Under the pieces are notes generated by a model, which did not search any database, had not been told where the DNA came from, and saw only the letters and a program-made list of their open reading frames with translations. A stretch of 12,853 nt of DNA from Scatomorpha merdavium (GTDB lineage: Bacteria > Bacillota > Clostridia > Oscillospirales > Oscillospiraceae), in assembly GCA_018711415.1 (NCBI GenBank), contig DVIJ01000095.1, positions 1 through 12,853 of the forward strand. Reading direction: 5' to 3'. Shown here piece by piece: positions 5,327-12,730 of this stretch; position 1 is the stretch's first letter; every line of letters starts with the position of its first letter. The translations under genes were made by a program, and so were the position numbers.

Positions 5327-6058
5327 TTGCGGTTTTCCAATTCTGTAGAGCTGCGCATATGGGGCCGTTACGCCCTCTTCAGCGAACCGATAACCAGGGT
5401 CGGCGGCGAAAAGTGCAGTTACCCAGTGCCTACTTACCAGGCGCTCAAGGGCATACTCGAGAGCTGCTACTGGAAGCCCACCTTCATCTGGTGTCCGGAC
5501 GAGCTGCGCGTGATGCGAGCCATAGAGACCGAGAGCAAGGGTATACGCCCCATACGATACAGCGACGGCAAGAACGACCTGTCGTTCTACACCTACCTTG
5601 TCAATGTGGAGTACAGGCTCAGGGCGCACTTCGAGTGGAACGAGCACAGGCCCGACCTAACCGGGGACAGGGACGAGAACAAGCACTATTTCATCGCGAG
5701 GCGTATGCTTGAGCGCGGCGGGCGGCGCGATATCTATCTCGGTGCGCGTGAATGCCAGGGATACGTCGAACCCTGCGCTTTTTCCGAGGGCGAGGGTTTC
5801 TATGACAATGCGCCGGACATGCCGCTCGGGCTCATGGTACACGGCTTCACCTACCCGGACGAGAGCGGCGACGGCATGCTCTATGAGCGGCTATGGCGGC
5901 CAGTTATGAAACAGGGCGTTATAACCTTCTGCCGCCCAGAGGACTGCCCTGTTGTGGACCCGATCAAGCGATCCAGGATCAAGACGTTTAATTCGGGGCG
6001 AAACTTTGAACCGGCCGCAGAGCTTGCGAAGGAGGTGGAGCGCGATGGGCTGGCTTGA
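5327..6058 (+). CDS. cas5c: Cas5c (Cas5d), Cascade subunit and pre-crRNA endonuclease
   Basis: This 243-residue protein begins MRFSNSVELRIWGRYALF and continues SEPITRVGGEKCSYPVPTYQ, the standard Cas5c opening. In type I-C this subunit replaces Cas6: it cuts the array transcript at the base of each repeat stem and stays on the 5' handle. The residues expected for catalysis are present at the right places: Y48 (SCYW) and K119-H120 (ENKHYFIARR), corresponding to Y46, K116 and H117 of the Bacillus halodurans enzyme. The start is TTG 5327, because AAAGGAGG at 5312-5319 lies 7 bases upstream. The GTG at 5306, overlapping the cas3 stop, would translate that ribosome site as KKGGEN and is less likely. 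The gap to cas3 is 17 bases, and the end overlaps cas8c by 14 bases. Confidence 0.95.
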   Translation: MRFSNSVELRIWGRYALFSEPITRVGGEKCSYPVPTYQALKGILESCYWKPTFIWCPDELRVMRAIETESKGIRPIRYSDGKNDLSFYTYLVNVEYRLRAHFEWNEHRPDLTGDRDENKHYFIARRMLERGGRRDIYLGARECQGYVEPCAFSEGEGFYDNAPDMPLGLMVHGFTYPDESGDGMLYERLWRPVMKQGVITFCRPEDCPVVDPIKRSRIKTFNSGRNFEPAAELAKEVERDGLA

Positions 6059-7982
6059 GCGCTGCTATGAGACCTATGAGAAAAACCAGAGCGAAGTCGG
6101 CGCGCCTGCCATGCGCGGCGACAGAGAGGCGCCGATGCTGCTTCCGGTGGCGCACACCACGCAGAAGGCCCAGGTGGAGATGAGCCTCTCAGGCTCGGGC
6201 GAGTTCCTGTCTGCCCGTGTGCTGAGACCGGACGAGGCCACGACGGTCATACCCTGCACGGAGGAGTCCTCCGCCCGCACCTCCGGCCTTGTGCCGCATC
6301 CGCTGGCGGACAAGCTGCAATACTGCGCGGGCGACTACGCGGACTTCGGCGGTCAGAAGAAAAGCGATTTTGACAAATACATAGCCCAGCTGCGCGAGTG
6401 GTGCGCCTCTCCCTATGGCTGCAAGAAGGTCCGCGCTGTGCTCGCCTATGTGGAACGGGGCAGCGTGGCGGCTGATCTGGTCGGCCAGCGCGTGCTGGTG
6501 ACCGGCGATGACGGGAAACTCGTCACTGACTGGAAGAATTACGCCGGCGAAGCGCCGCAAATCTCAAAGCAGCTTTCCGACGAAACGGAGTGCTTCGTTC
6601 GCTGGCGCGTGGATGGGGCACCGCTGCATGAGGACGAGGAGACGCGGCGCAGCTGGACGGGCTTTTACACGTCTAAGTTCACCGAGTGCGGCGTCTGCTA
6701 TGTGACCGGACGGGAGATGCCGCTCTCACAGCTGAGCCCCTACAAGATACGGAACTCGGGTGACCGGGCAAAGCTCGTATCCAGCAACGACAGCGTAAAC
6801 TTTACTTTCCGGGGAGAGCTCTTTTCGGACGCCGGGCAGGCGCTGCACATCGGCTATGAGACGACGCAGAAGGCCCACAGTGCGCTGCGCTGGCTCATCG
6901 GCAGACAGGGGATCTCAAACGGAGGCCAGACCATACTCGTCTGGGGCACGGAAAACGAGCCGATCCCCGCGGTAACGGGCGACTCCGTCAGCTTTGCCGG
7001 CGAGGACGATCTGGCAGACGGGATCCCTGATGACGGCAAGATCAGCGTCGAAACGGCGCGCACGGCCTTTGCCGAGTGTTTCAACAGAGCTGTCCGGGGC
7101 TATGCTGCAAAGCTCGGCGAACACTCAAAGATAAGCGTGATGGTGCTCGACGCCGCGACTCCCGGACGTATGTCGGTGAAATATTACCGGGAACTGTCCG
7201 GCTCGCGCCTTATGAAGAATATACTCGACTGGCACTCGACTTTTTCTTGGCAGCATAATTATCGCAGGCTCAAGTTGGAGAAGGACGGCAAGCGCAGGGA
7301 GCTGAACATCAGCTTTTACGGCGCACCTTCACCTGCCGACATTGCAAAGGCTGCCTACGGCGAGAGGGCGGACGAAAAACTGATCAACGCAACCGTCGAA
7401 CGCCTGCTGCCCTGTATAACAGAGGGCAAACCCCTGCCGCGGGATATCATGCTCTCCGCTGTTCACCGGGCATCCAACGCCGCTTCCATGGACTATTGGG
7501 AAGCCGGCAAGACCAGAAGCATAGCCTGCGCACTCGTGCGAGGCTGCCATGACCGCAACCTGAAGGAGGAGTACACAATGGCAGTAAAAGAGGGATATCA
7601 AAGCCGCAGCTATACGTTCGGGCGGATACTGGCCTGTGCGGACTACATAGAGTTCTGCGCCCAGAACGCAGGCGATGTCAAGGCCGCCGAGCGCCGTCCG
7701 ACTAACGCGCAGCGTATGGAGGTCGTGTTCACGCAGCATCCGGCAAAGACCTGCGCGCTCCTTGAAAAGCAGCTCTCGCCATATGTCGCCAGACTCATAA
7801 AGAACGGCCAAAGCACCTGGGTCCACAGCAAAATGCTGGATCTTTTGGCCGAAATACCGATGGAGGACTTCAACGACAAACCTCTCGATGAGCTGTACCT
7901 GCTCGGCTACGCGAGCCAGCGTCAGGAGTTTTTCACATCCAGAAAGAACAAGACCGCCGGCGACGGCGAAGAAACCGACTGA
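6045..7982 (+). CDS. cas8c: Cas8c (Csd1), large subunit of type I-C Cascade
   Basis: This 645-residue protein begins MGWLERCYETYEKNQSEVGA. Recognisable Cas8c stretches include the PLAD-LQYC--DYA region near residue 90, C215-x-x-C218 (ECGVCYVTGREMPLSQLSPY), IRNSGDRAKLVSSNDSVNF, LRWLIGRQG and FSWQHNYRR. The protein recognises the PAM, opens the target and docks Cas3. The ATG at 6045 has AAGGAGG at 6029-6035, 9 bases upstream; the longer frame back to 5952 lies inside cas5c and is not used. The C-terminal 134 codons are probably also translated separately as Cas11c from an internal start. The length is at the upper part of the family's usual range. Confidence 0.95.
   Translation: MGWLERCYETYEKNQSEVGAPAMRGDREAPMLLPVAHTTQKAQVEMSLSGSGEFLSARVLRPDEATTVIPCTEESSARTSGLVPHPLADKLQYCAGDYADFGGQKKSDFDKYIAQLREWCASPYGCKKVRAVLAYVERGSVAADLVGQRVLVTGDDGKLVTDWKNYAGEAPQISKQLSDETECFVRWRVDGAPLHEDEETRRSWTGFYTSKFTECGVCYVTGREMPLSQLSPYKIRNSGDRAKLVSSNDSVNFTFRGELFSDAGQALHIGYETTQKAHSALRWLIGRQGISNGGQTILVWGTENEPIPAVTGDSVSFAGEDDLADGIPDDGKISVETARTAFAECFNRAVRGYAAKLGEHSKISVMVLDAATPGRMSVKYYRELSGSRLMKNILDWHSTFSWQHNYRRLKLEKDGKRRELNISFYGAPSPADIAKAAYGERADEKLINATVERLLPCITEGKPLPRDIMLSAVHRASNAASMDYWEAGKTRSIACALVRGCHDRNLKEEYTMAVKEGYQSRSYTFGRILACADYIEFCAQNAGDVKAAERRPTNAQRMEVVFTQHPAKTCALLEKQLSPYVARLIKNGQSTWVHSKMLDLLAEIPMEDFNDKPLDELYLLGYASQRQEFFTSRKNKTAGDGEETD
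7578..7982 (+). CDS. cas11c: Cas11c small subunit translated from inside cas8c
   Basis: Within cas8c and in the same frame, AAGGAGG (7563-7569) stands 8 bases before an ATG at 7578. This is as good a ribosome site as those of cas5c, cas8c or cas7c. The product would be 134 residues, MAVKEGYQSRSYTFGRILAC and onward, equal to Cas8c residues 512-645, mostly alpha-helical in appearance and ending in a charged tail (SRKNKTAGDGEETD). Type I-C systems are known to make their Cas11 small subunit from such an internal start; it lines the Cascade belly and supports target binding. Size and position agree with that precedent. Expression itself is inferred from the ribosome site. Confidence 0.85.
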   Translation: MAVKEGYQSRSYTFGRILACADYIEFCAQNAGDVKAAERRPTNAQRMEVVFTQHPAKTCALLEKQLSPYVARLIKNGQSTWVHSKMLDLLAEIPMEDFNDKPLDELYLLGYASQRQEFFTSRKNKTAGDGEETD

Positions 7983-8000
7983 TTTAAGGAGGAGAAGAAA

Positions 8001-8843
8001 ATGACTCTGCAGAACAAGATCGACTTTGCCCTGGTGATCGCCGTCAGCCACGCTAACCCTAATGGGGACCCACTCAACGGCAACCGTCCGCGTGAGACCT
8101 ACGAGGGCCTCGGCGAGATCTCCGACGTCTGCCTCAAGCGCAAGATACGCAACCGCATGATGGACATGGGAGAGAGCGTTTTTGTCCAGTCCGATGACCG
8201 CTGCACCGACGGCTTCGGCTCTCTGAAAGAACGCGCTGAGGCGGTCAAGGAGCTGAAGACCAAGGATAAAGACGAGTTTGCCCGTGTAGCCTGCGAGACC
8301 TGGCTGGACGTGCGCAGCTTTGGGCAGGTGTTTGCCTTTAAGTCCGGCAGCAAGGACGACGGCGTCTCCGTCGGAGTGCGCGGGCCTGTCTCAATACACC
8401 CGGCCTTCAGTGCGGATCCGGTCATAATTGACAGTGTTCAGATAACAAAAAGCGTTAACAGCGAGCCCGCGGCTAAAAAATCCAGCGATACTATGGGAAT
8501 GAAGCACCGCATCGGTTTCGGGCTGTACACGACTTACGGCAGCATCAACTGCCAGCTGGCCGAGAAGACCGGCTTTACCGACGCGGATGCGGAGGTCATG
8601 AAGGAGGCCCTGCGCACGCTCTTTGAAAACGACGTATCTTCAGCAAGACCCGAGGGCAGCATGGAGGTGCTGCGCCTTTACTGGTGGAAACACAACTGCA
8701 AGAACGGCCAGTATTCTTCTGCAAAGGTCCACCGCCTCCTCAAGGTGGAGAAAAAGGTCGAGGACCCGCGCCGCATCGAGGACTACGACATAAGCTGCGC
8801 CGAACTGCCCGGCCTGGCGGTTGAAGTGTATGACGGCGAGTGA
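8001..8843 (+). CDS. cas7c: Cas7c (Csd2), backbone subunit of type I-C Cascade
   Basis: This 280-residue protein begins MTLQNKIDFALVIAVSHANP and contains NGDPLNGNRPRETYEGLGEI, SDVCLKRKIRNRMMD, the VRSFGQVFAF segment, SVGVRGPVSIHPAFS and MGMKHRIGFGLYTTYGSINC, all typical of Cas7c. Several copies of this subunit polymerise along the crRNA spacer to form the Cascade backbone. The ATG at 8001 has AAGGAGG at 7986-7992, 8 bases upstream, and follows the cas8c stop by 18 bases. The strong ribosome site suits the high copy number needed. The end overlaps cas4 by 14 bases. Confidence 0.96.
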   Translation: MTLQNKIDFALVIAVSHANPNGDPLNGNRPRETYEGLGEISDVCLKRKIRNRMMDMGESVFVQSDDRCTDGFGSLKERAEAVKELKTKDKDEFARVACETWLDVRSFGQVFAFKSGSKDDGVSVGVRGPVSIHPAFSADPVIIDSVQITKSVNSEPAAKKSSDTMGMKHRIGFGLYTTYGSINCQLAEKTGFTDADAEVMKEALRTLFENDVSSARPEGSMEVLRLYWWKHNCKNGQYSSAKVHRLLKVEKKVEDPRRIEDYDISCAELPGLAVEVYDGE

Positions 8844-9501
8844 CGATTACCTACAAATGTCCGGAATCCAGCACTTTAGTTTCTGCCGGAGGCAATGGGC
8901 GCTTGCGTACATGGAGCAGCAGTGGAACGAGAACCTACGTACTGCCGAGGGGCGATTGCAGCACGTGCGGGCACATGATGAAACGCTGAACGAGAAGCGG
9001 GGAGATCTCATCACAATAAGGGGAATGCGCGTAGTTTCTCACAGGCTGCGGCTCAGCGGCGAATGTGATGTCGTTGAATTTCGCGCAAGCGCACAGGGTG
9101 TCAAGCTGCAGGGCCGGGATGGCCTGTGGCTGCCGATGCCCGTGGAATACAAGCATGGCAGAAGCAAGGAAAACGACGCTGACAGGCTCCAATTGTGTGC
9201 TCAGGCGATGGCCTTGGAGGAAATGCTCTTATGCGACGTGCCGTCCGGCGCTATATTCTACGCTGAGACGCGCCGCCGAGAAACTGTAGAAATGACTCCG
9301 CAACTGCGGGAAAAGGCAATGTCCATGGCAATAGAAATGAATGATCTGTTTCGTCGGGGTCATACTCCAAAAGTAAGGCCTGGGAAGCATTGCAATGCCT
9401 GTTCGCTTAAGGAAATATGCCTTCCGGTTCTGTGCCGGCGCCGGGACGCGTCCAGATATGTAAAGGAGCGCATAAACGATGCGCTGGGAGGTGAGGCATG
9501 A
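8830..9501 (+). CDS. cas4: Cas4, Fe-S RecB-like exonuclease for spacer processing
   Basis: This 223-residue protein begins MTASDDYLQMSGIQHFSFCR. It has the four Fe-S cysteines C19 (FSFCRRQW) and C188, C191, C197 (CNACSLKEIC). It also has the RecB-type nuclease residues in LSGECDVVEF and PVEYKHGRSKEND, and the QLCAQAMALEE helix. Cas4 trims prespacers and selects for the PAM, working with Cas1-Cas2. The ATG at 8830 is preferred to the in-frame TTG at 8821; neither has a strong ribosome site. Overlap with the cas7c end (14 bases) suggests translational coupling. The stop overlaps the cas1 start as ATGA. Confidence 0.95.
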   Translation: MTASDDYLQMSGIQHFSFCRRQWALAYMEQQWNENLRTAEGRLQHVRAHDETLNEKRGDLITIRGMRVVSHRLRLSGECDVVEFRASAQGVKLQGRDGLWLPMPVEYKHGRSKENDADRLQLCAQAMALEEMLLCDVPSGAIFYAETRRRETVEMTPQLREKAMSMAIEMNDLFRRGHTPKVRPGKHCNACSLKEICLPVLCRRRDASRYVKERINDALGGEA

Positions 9502-10529
9502 GGACTCTGCTCAACACTCTTTTTGTACTGTCTGAGGACAGTTATCTGAGTCTGGACGGAGAGAATGTCGTAGTCAACCGAAACAAAGAGGTATCTGCCC
9601 GTTTTCCCCTGCACACACTTGAGGGCATTTTGTCCTTTGCTTATGCGGGGGCATCCCCGGCGCTTATGGGAGCCTGTGCACAGCGCGGGGTAGACTTGGC
9701 GTTCTTTACTCCGCGCGGCAGATTTCTTGCCCGAACCGTTGGCGAAACACGAGGCAACGTACTGCTCAGGCAGGCGCAGTACAGGGCTTCGGACTCGCCG
9801 TCTGAGAGCATCAGGATGGCAAAAGGCTTTATTCTGGGGAAGATCTACAATGCGCGTTGGGTGCTTGAGCGGGCGACACGCGACCATCCTATGCGGGTGC
9901 CGGTGGAGGATATAAAACGATTGTCCTCACAGCTGGCAACGTCGCTTGCAAGCGTTGAGACCTGTGAGACATATGGCGAATTGCTTGGGCTTGAGGGTGA
10001 AGCGGCACAAAAGTATTTCGCCGGGTTTGACAGTCTGATTTTACAGCAGCGTGAGACATTTGCCTTTACAGGCCGCAGCCGGCGCCCTCCGCTCGATCCT
10101 GTCAATGCCATGCTGGGCTTTGCCTATTCCCTCCTTGCGAGGGAGTGCGCTTCTGCGCTTGAGGGTGTGGGGCTTGACCCATATGTAGGCTTTCTGCACC
10201 GCCCTCGCCCTGGTCGAAGCAGTCTGGCGCTGGATATTATGGAGGAGCTGAGATGTGTTTGTGCTGATCGCTTTGTGCTGTCGTGCATAAATCAAAAAAT
10301 ACTCACAGCTGAACATTGCAGGCGCCAGGAAAGCGGAGCTGTGCTGCTGACAGACGAAGGGCGACGAGCTTTCCTGAGTGCGTGGCAAAAGCGCCGCCAA
10401 GAAACGCTCACACATCCTTTCCTCGGAGAAAAGATTGCATGGGGACTTGTGCCTTATGTGCAGGCTCTGCTGCTGGCGCGAACTCTCCGCGGGGATCTTG
10501 AGCGGTATCCTCCGTTTTTCTGGAAGTGA
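9498..10529 (+). CDS. cas1: Cas1 integrase
   Basis: This 343-residue protein begins MRTLLNTLFVLSEDSYLSLD, a type I-C Cas1 opening. The metal-binding residues are visible: E166 (GLEGEAAQKYF), H234 (GFLHRPRPGRSSLALDIMEE) and the acidic group D246/E249. Cas1 forms a complex with Cas2 and inserts new spacers at the leader-repeat junction. The start overlaps the cas4 stop by 4 nt. Length and the C-terminal 'P-W-K' end suit the family. Confidence 0.97.
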   Translation: MRTLLNTLFVLSEDSYLSLDGENVVVNRNKEVSARFPLHTLEGILSFAYAGASPALMGACAQRGVDLAFFTPRGRFLARTVGETRGNVLLRQAQYRASDSPSESIRMAKGFILGKIYNARWVLERATRDHPMRVPVEDIKRLSSQLATSLASVETCETYGELLGLEGEAAQKYFAGFDSLILQQRETFAFTGRSRRPPLDPVNAMLGFAYSLLARECASALEGVGLDPYVGFLHRPRPGRSSLALDIMEELRCVCADRFVLSCINQKILTAEHCRRQESGAVLLTDEGRRAFLSAWQKRRQETLTHPFLGEKIAWGLVPYVQALLLARTLRGDLERYPPFFWK

Positions 10530-10536
10530 GGACATA

Positions 10537-10827
10537 ATGCTCGTTCTGGTGACTTATGATGTAAATACCGAGACCGCCGCAGGGAAACGCAGACTGAGAA
10601 GAATTGCAAAAGTTTGCGTCAACAGTGGGCAGCGCGTGCAGAACTCGGTGTTCGAATGCCTGCTGGATGCGGCGCAATATGTTGCATTCAAGGCTAGATT
10701 GGCCGCAATTATTGACCCTGAGCACGATAGCCTACGCCTATATCAGCTTGGCAACAGTTACAAGGACAAGGTCGAGCACATAGGCCGTGCCCCAGAGTGG
10801 GGTCAGGATGACATACTAATACTCTAG
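10537..10827 (+). CDS. cas2: Cas2, structural partner of Cas1 in spacer acquisition
   Basis: This 96-residue protein begins MLVLVTYDVNTETAAGKRRL and continues RRIAKVCVNSGQRVQNSVFE, with the ferredoxin-fold signature including D8 after the first strand and 'SLRLYQLGN' for the last strand. Cas2 dimers bridge two Cas1 dimers. The ATG at 10537 follows the cas1 stop by 7 bases, with a GAGG nearby. An in-frame longer reading from 10378 lies in cas1 and is a shadow. The leader begins straight after the stop. Confidence 0.96.
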   Translation: MLVLVTYDVNTETAAGKRRLRRIAKVCVNSGQRVQNSVFECLLDAAQYVAFKARLAAIIDPEHDSLRLYQLGNSYKDKVEHIGRAPEWGQDDILIL

Positions 10828-10985
10828 TGCGAATGTCAAGCTCTCACGAAACCTCAAACACCTTCGCACCGGATTTGTCGGCATAATATGCCATTTCAAG
10901 GGAAATATTGAGAAGCACTTGCCAGGCGCTTCAATAGTTTTAGGCAAGTATACAAAACAGATTGTTTGATTTGTCACACTTTGCT
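10828..10985 (+). promoter_or_regulatory. CRISPR leader
   Basis: These 158 bp between the cas2 stop and the first repeat are noncoding and richer in A+T than the cas genes, and the array grows from this side. They contain a small perfect inverted repeat GGCAT-AAT-ATGCC (10880-10892). I find no convincing promoter: TATACA at 10949-10954 lacks a well-spaced -35 box. The bases next to the first repeat are CACTTTGCT. The array may also be reached by readthrough from the cas operon, since I see no terminator after cas2. Polarity is supported by cas2 proximity and by the one altered repeat at the far end. Confidence 0.75.
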
Positions 10986-12164
10986 GTCGTACCCCGCACG
11001 GGGTACGTGGATAGAAATACCGCCGAGCGAAAGGAACTTCCGAAATGACGAGTCGTACCCCGCACGGGGTACGTGGATAGAAATGGTAACGCTGATATAC
11101 GGCCCAGTCAAAACGGTTGTCGTACCCCGCACGGGGTACGTGGATAGAAATACTTGTCTATGCGAGCGGATGATGACGGTTTCGTAGTCGTACCCCGCAC
11201 GGGGTACGTGGATAGAAATAATGTGAGCGTTGCTACCTTTGTCCTCGTCCCCCGTCGTACCCCGCACGGGGTACGTGGATAGAAATTTGTTGACACCTCG
11301 GAAAGACGGGGAACGCTCCAAGTCGTACCCCGCACGGGGTACGTGGATAGAAATAATGACGGACTGCATTTGTACCCGCCTGACGACCTGTCGTACCCCG
11401 CACGGGGTACGTGGATAGAAATACCCCAGCTTTCATGTGCTCACCTTTTCCCAGGCGTGTCGTACCCCGCACGGGGTACGTGGATAGAAATACCTGCCGC
11501 TGACGCAGGCCGACACCTTCTCCTGTCGTACCCCGCACGGGGTACGTGGATAGAAATACTCTCACTGATGAATTCGGCGACAGCTATGAATGTCGTACCC
11601 CGCACGGGGTACGTGGATAGAAATGCCAATGAGACTGCCAAGGCGGAAACCGTTGAAAGTCGTACCCCGCACGGGGTACGTGGATAGAAATGCCGAACAC
11701 GGTATTGCCCTCACCAAAACGAGCAAGTCGTACCCCGCACGGGGTACGTGGATAGAAATGCATTAGGCACCGGAGATATGTACACGGTGTCGCGTCGTAC
11801 CCCGCACGGGGTACGTGGATAGAAATCCCCGTCGAGCGCGCTCCGCATAGCTGCATAATCGTCGTACCCCGCACGGGGTACGTGGATAGAAATGCCACCC
11901 GAACCCTGGTCACCGCCGCTGCCGCCTCGTCGTACCCCGCACGGGGTACGTGGATAGAAATAGTTCATCCGCGGAAATCGTGGCGTTCGCGGAGCGTCGT
12001 ACCCCGCACGGGGTACGTGGATAGAAATACCGTCTGCATCGTGCCCGTAGCGTATGGGCCCGAGTCGTACCCCGCACGGGGTACGTGGATAGAAATCCCG
12101 TACTCCCTGGACGGGTTCTGCATATCGCAACGTCGTACCCCGCACGGGGTACGTGGATAGAAAC
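10986..12164 (+). CRISPR. Type I-C CRISPR array, 18 repeats and 17 spacers
   Basis: The 33-bp repeat begins GTCGTACCCC, has the palindrome CGTACCCC-GCAC-GGGGTACG, and ends TGGATAGAAAT. Repeat starts are 10986, 11052, 11119, 11187, 11254, 11322, 11390, 11459, 11525, 11592, 11659, 11727, 11794, 11861, 11929, 11996, 12064 and 12132. Spacers are 33-36 bp, and no two look alike. All repeats appear identical except the last, which ends GAAAC instead of GAAAT, marking it as the old, leader-distal end. Uniform repeats, a full adaptation set and 17 different spacers suggest an array that was active recently. The usual type I-C ending is ATTGAAAT; here it is ATAGAAAT, one base different within the crRNA handle. 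Coding frames of repeated 'YPARGTWIE' or 'STYPVRGTT' peptides across the array are artefacts. Confidence 0.99.
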
Positions 12165-12289
12165 ACTAATGAAATATCGTGCAAGCAATGTGAGTGTCCG
12201 GGCACTCACCAAATATGCTCAGCATGGGAGCATGGCGGCACTATGTTTATGACGGGGGATCGATGCATCGTTGACATCAGAAGTATAAA
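12165..12289. other. Array trailer with two small hairpins, no gene
   Basis: After the last repeat I see no gene. GTGAGTG (12190-12196) pairs with CACTCAC (12203-12209), and ATGCTC (12215-12220) pairs with GAGCAT (12228-12233). Neither is followed by a T tract. They may structure the 3' end of the array transcript before the terminator downstream. Confidence 0.4.
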
Positions 12290-12318
12290 GCAAAAGGTCG
12301 CTTACTGCGACCTTTTGC
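12290..12318. terminator. Bidirectional terminator closing the CRISPR array
   Basis: GCAAAAGGTCGC (12290-12301) pairs perfectly with GCGACCTTTTGC (12307-12318) around a 5-nt loop. TTTT follows the GC core on the + strand, where the array transcript would end, and also on the - strand. The core GGTCGC with flanking AAAA is the same as that of the terminator at 2176-2216. This fits its origin next to the DUF6061 remnant on the - strand. Confidence 0.85.
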
Positions 12319-12335
12319 TCGTTCAATTGCAGCGT

Positions 12336-12419
12336 TTAGTCTTCCAACCTATGAGTTCCAACGTCCCCGCGCAGATTCTGCTCCGGCGTCGCGTCGAGCG
12401 CCATGCGCGTGCACTCAAG
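12336..12419 (-). pseudogene. Inverted 3' remnant of a DUF6061-like gene
   Basis: On the - strand, 28 codons from CTT (12419) to TAA (12336) read LECTRMALDATPEQNLRGDV then GTHRLED-stop. The last 28 codons of the intact gene (2081-2164) read LEYAQMALDGTLERYLREAA then GTHGLED-stop. By my count 59 of 84 bases and 16 of 27 residues agree without gaps. Upstream on the - strand the frame meets a TAA and the likeness ends, so only the tail of the gene survives. The matching terminator lies 18 bases beyond its stop, as in the intact copy. Divergence shows an old paralog, not a recent duplication. Confidence 0.7.
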
Positions 12420-12693
12420 CGATATTGATGTTTAACTAATGGGTTATTGTCCTTCTTTCTTGCTATCCTTTTTCGCTAGCTGCAAGTAAGGCAGGGCGCA
12501 TCAGAATCAGGTTTGATTCTGGTATACCTATTATCACAAAAGTGTGCAAAATATCTATTTACAGTAGTGTCTATTATGTATGATTACTTGCTTGAGTATT
12601 CCAAAATACAGACTACGGCATAAAATAGTGGTTTATTTGCCTCACGTACGTGGCATGGATTGATGCCGGCATAGCTTTTAGCGCTCTTCCAAA
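12420..12693. other. AT-rich gene-free stretch
   Basis: I see no coding frame, RNA gene or clear promoter pair here. Base composition is distinctly more A+T rich than the genes. A short inverted motif, CAGAATCAGGTTTGATTCTG (12503-12522), has AGAATCA pairing with TGATTCT. The stretch reads as intergenic or decayed DNA. Confidence 0.5.
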
Positions 12694-12724
12694 AGGCGAA
12701 GGCCGCCAACGGCGGCCTTCGCCT
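12694..12724. terminator. Perfect 14-bp GC-rich hairpin, probable terminator
   Basis: AGGCGAAGGCCGCC (12694-12707) pairs without mismatch with GGCGGCCTTCGCCT (12711-12724) around AAC. On the - strand it is followed by TTTTGGAAG, a short T tract, so it would stop transcripts coming from beyond the window's right edge. On the + strand no T run follows. Confidence 0.6.
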
Positions 12725-12730
12725 CAGTCT

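Noticed and set aside
11019..12131. Self-targeting spacers within this window
   Set aside because: Reading the 17 spacers against the flanking genes by eye, I saw no convincing match; a computed search would be needed to exclude it.
10966..12205. Frames encoding repeated peptides such as YPARGTWIE or STYPVRGTT
   Set aside because: They are translations of the CRISPR repeats in several frames, not proteins.
12153..12428. A 91-residue + strand frame after the array
   Set aside because: It starts inside the last repeat, runs through a terminator stem and through the inverted DUF6061 remnant; it has no ribosome site or family likeness.
12641..12665. Possible second degenerate CRISPR repeat (ACGTACGTGG then ATGGATTGATG)
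   Set aside because: Only a short part resembles the repeat's 3' half, with an extra CAT inserted and no stem partner; chance is likely.
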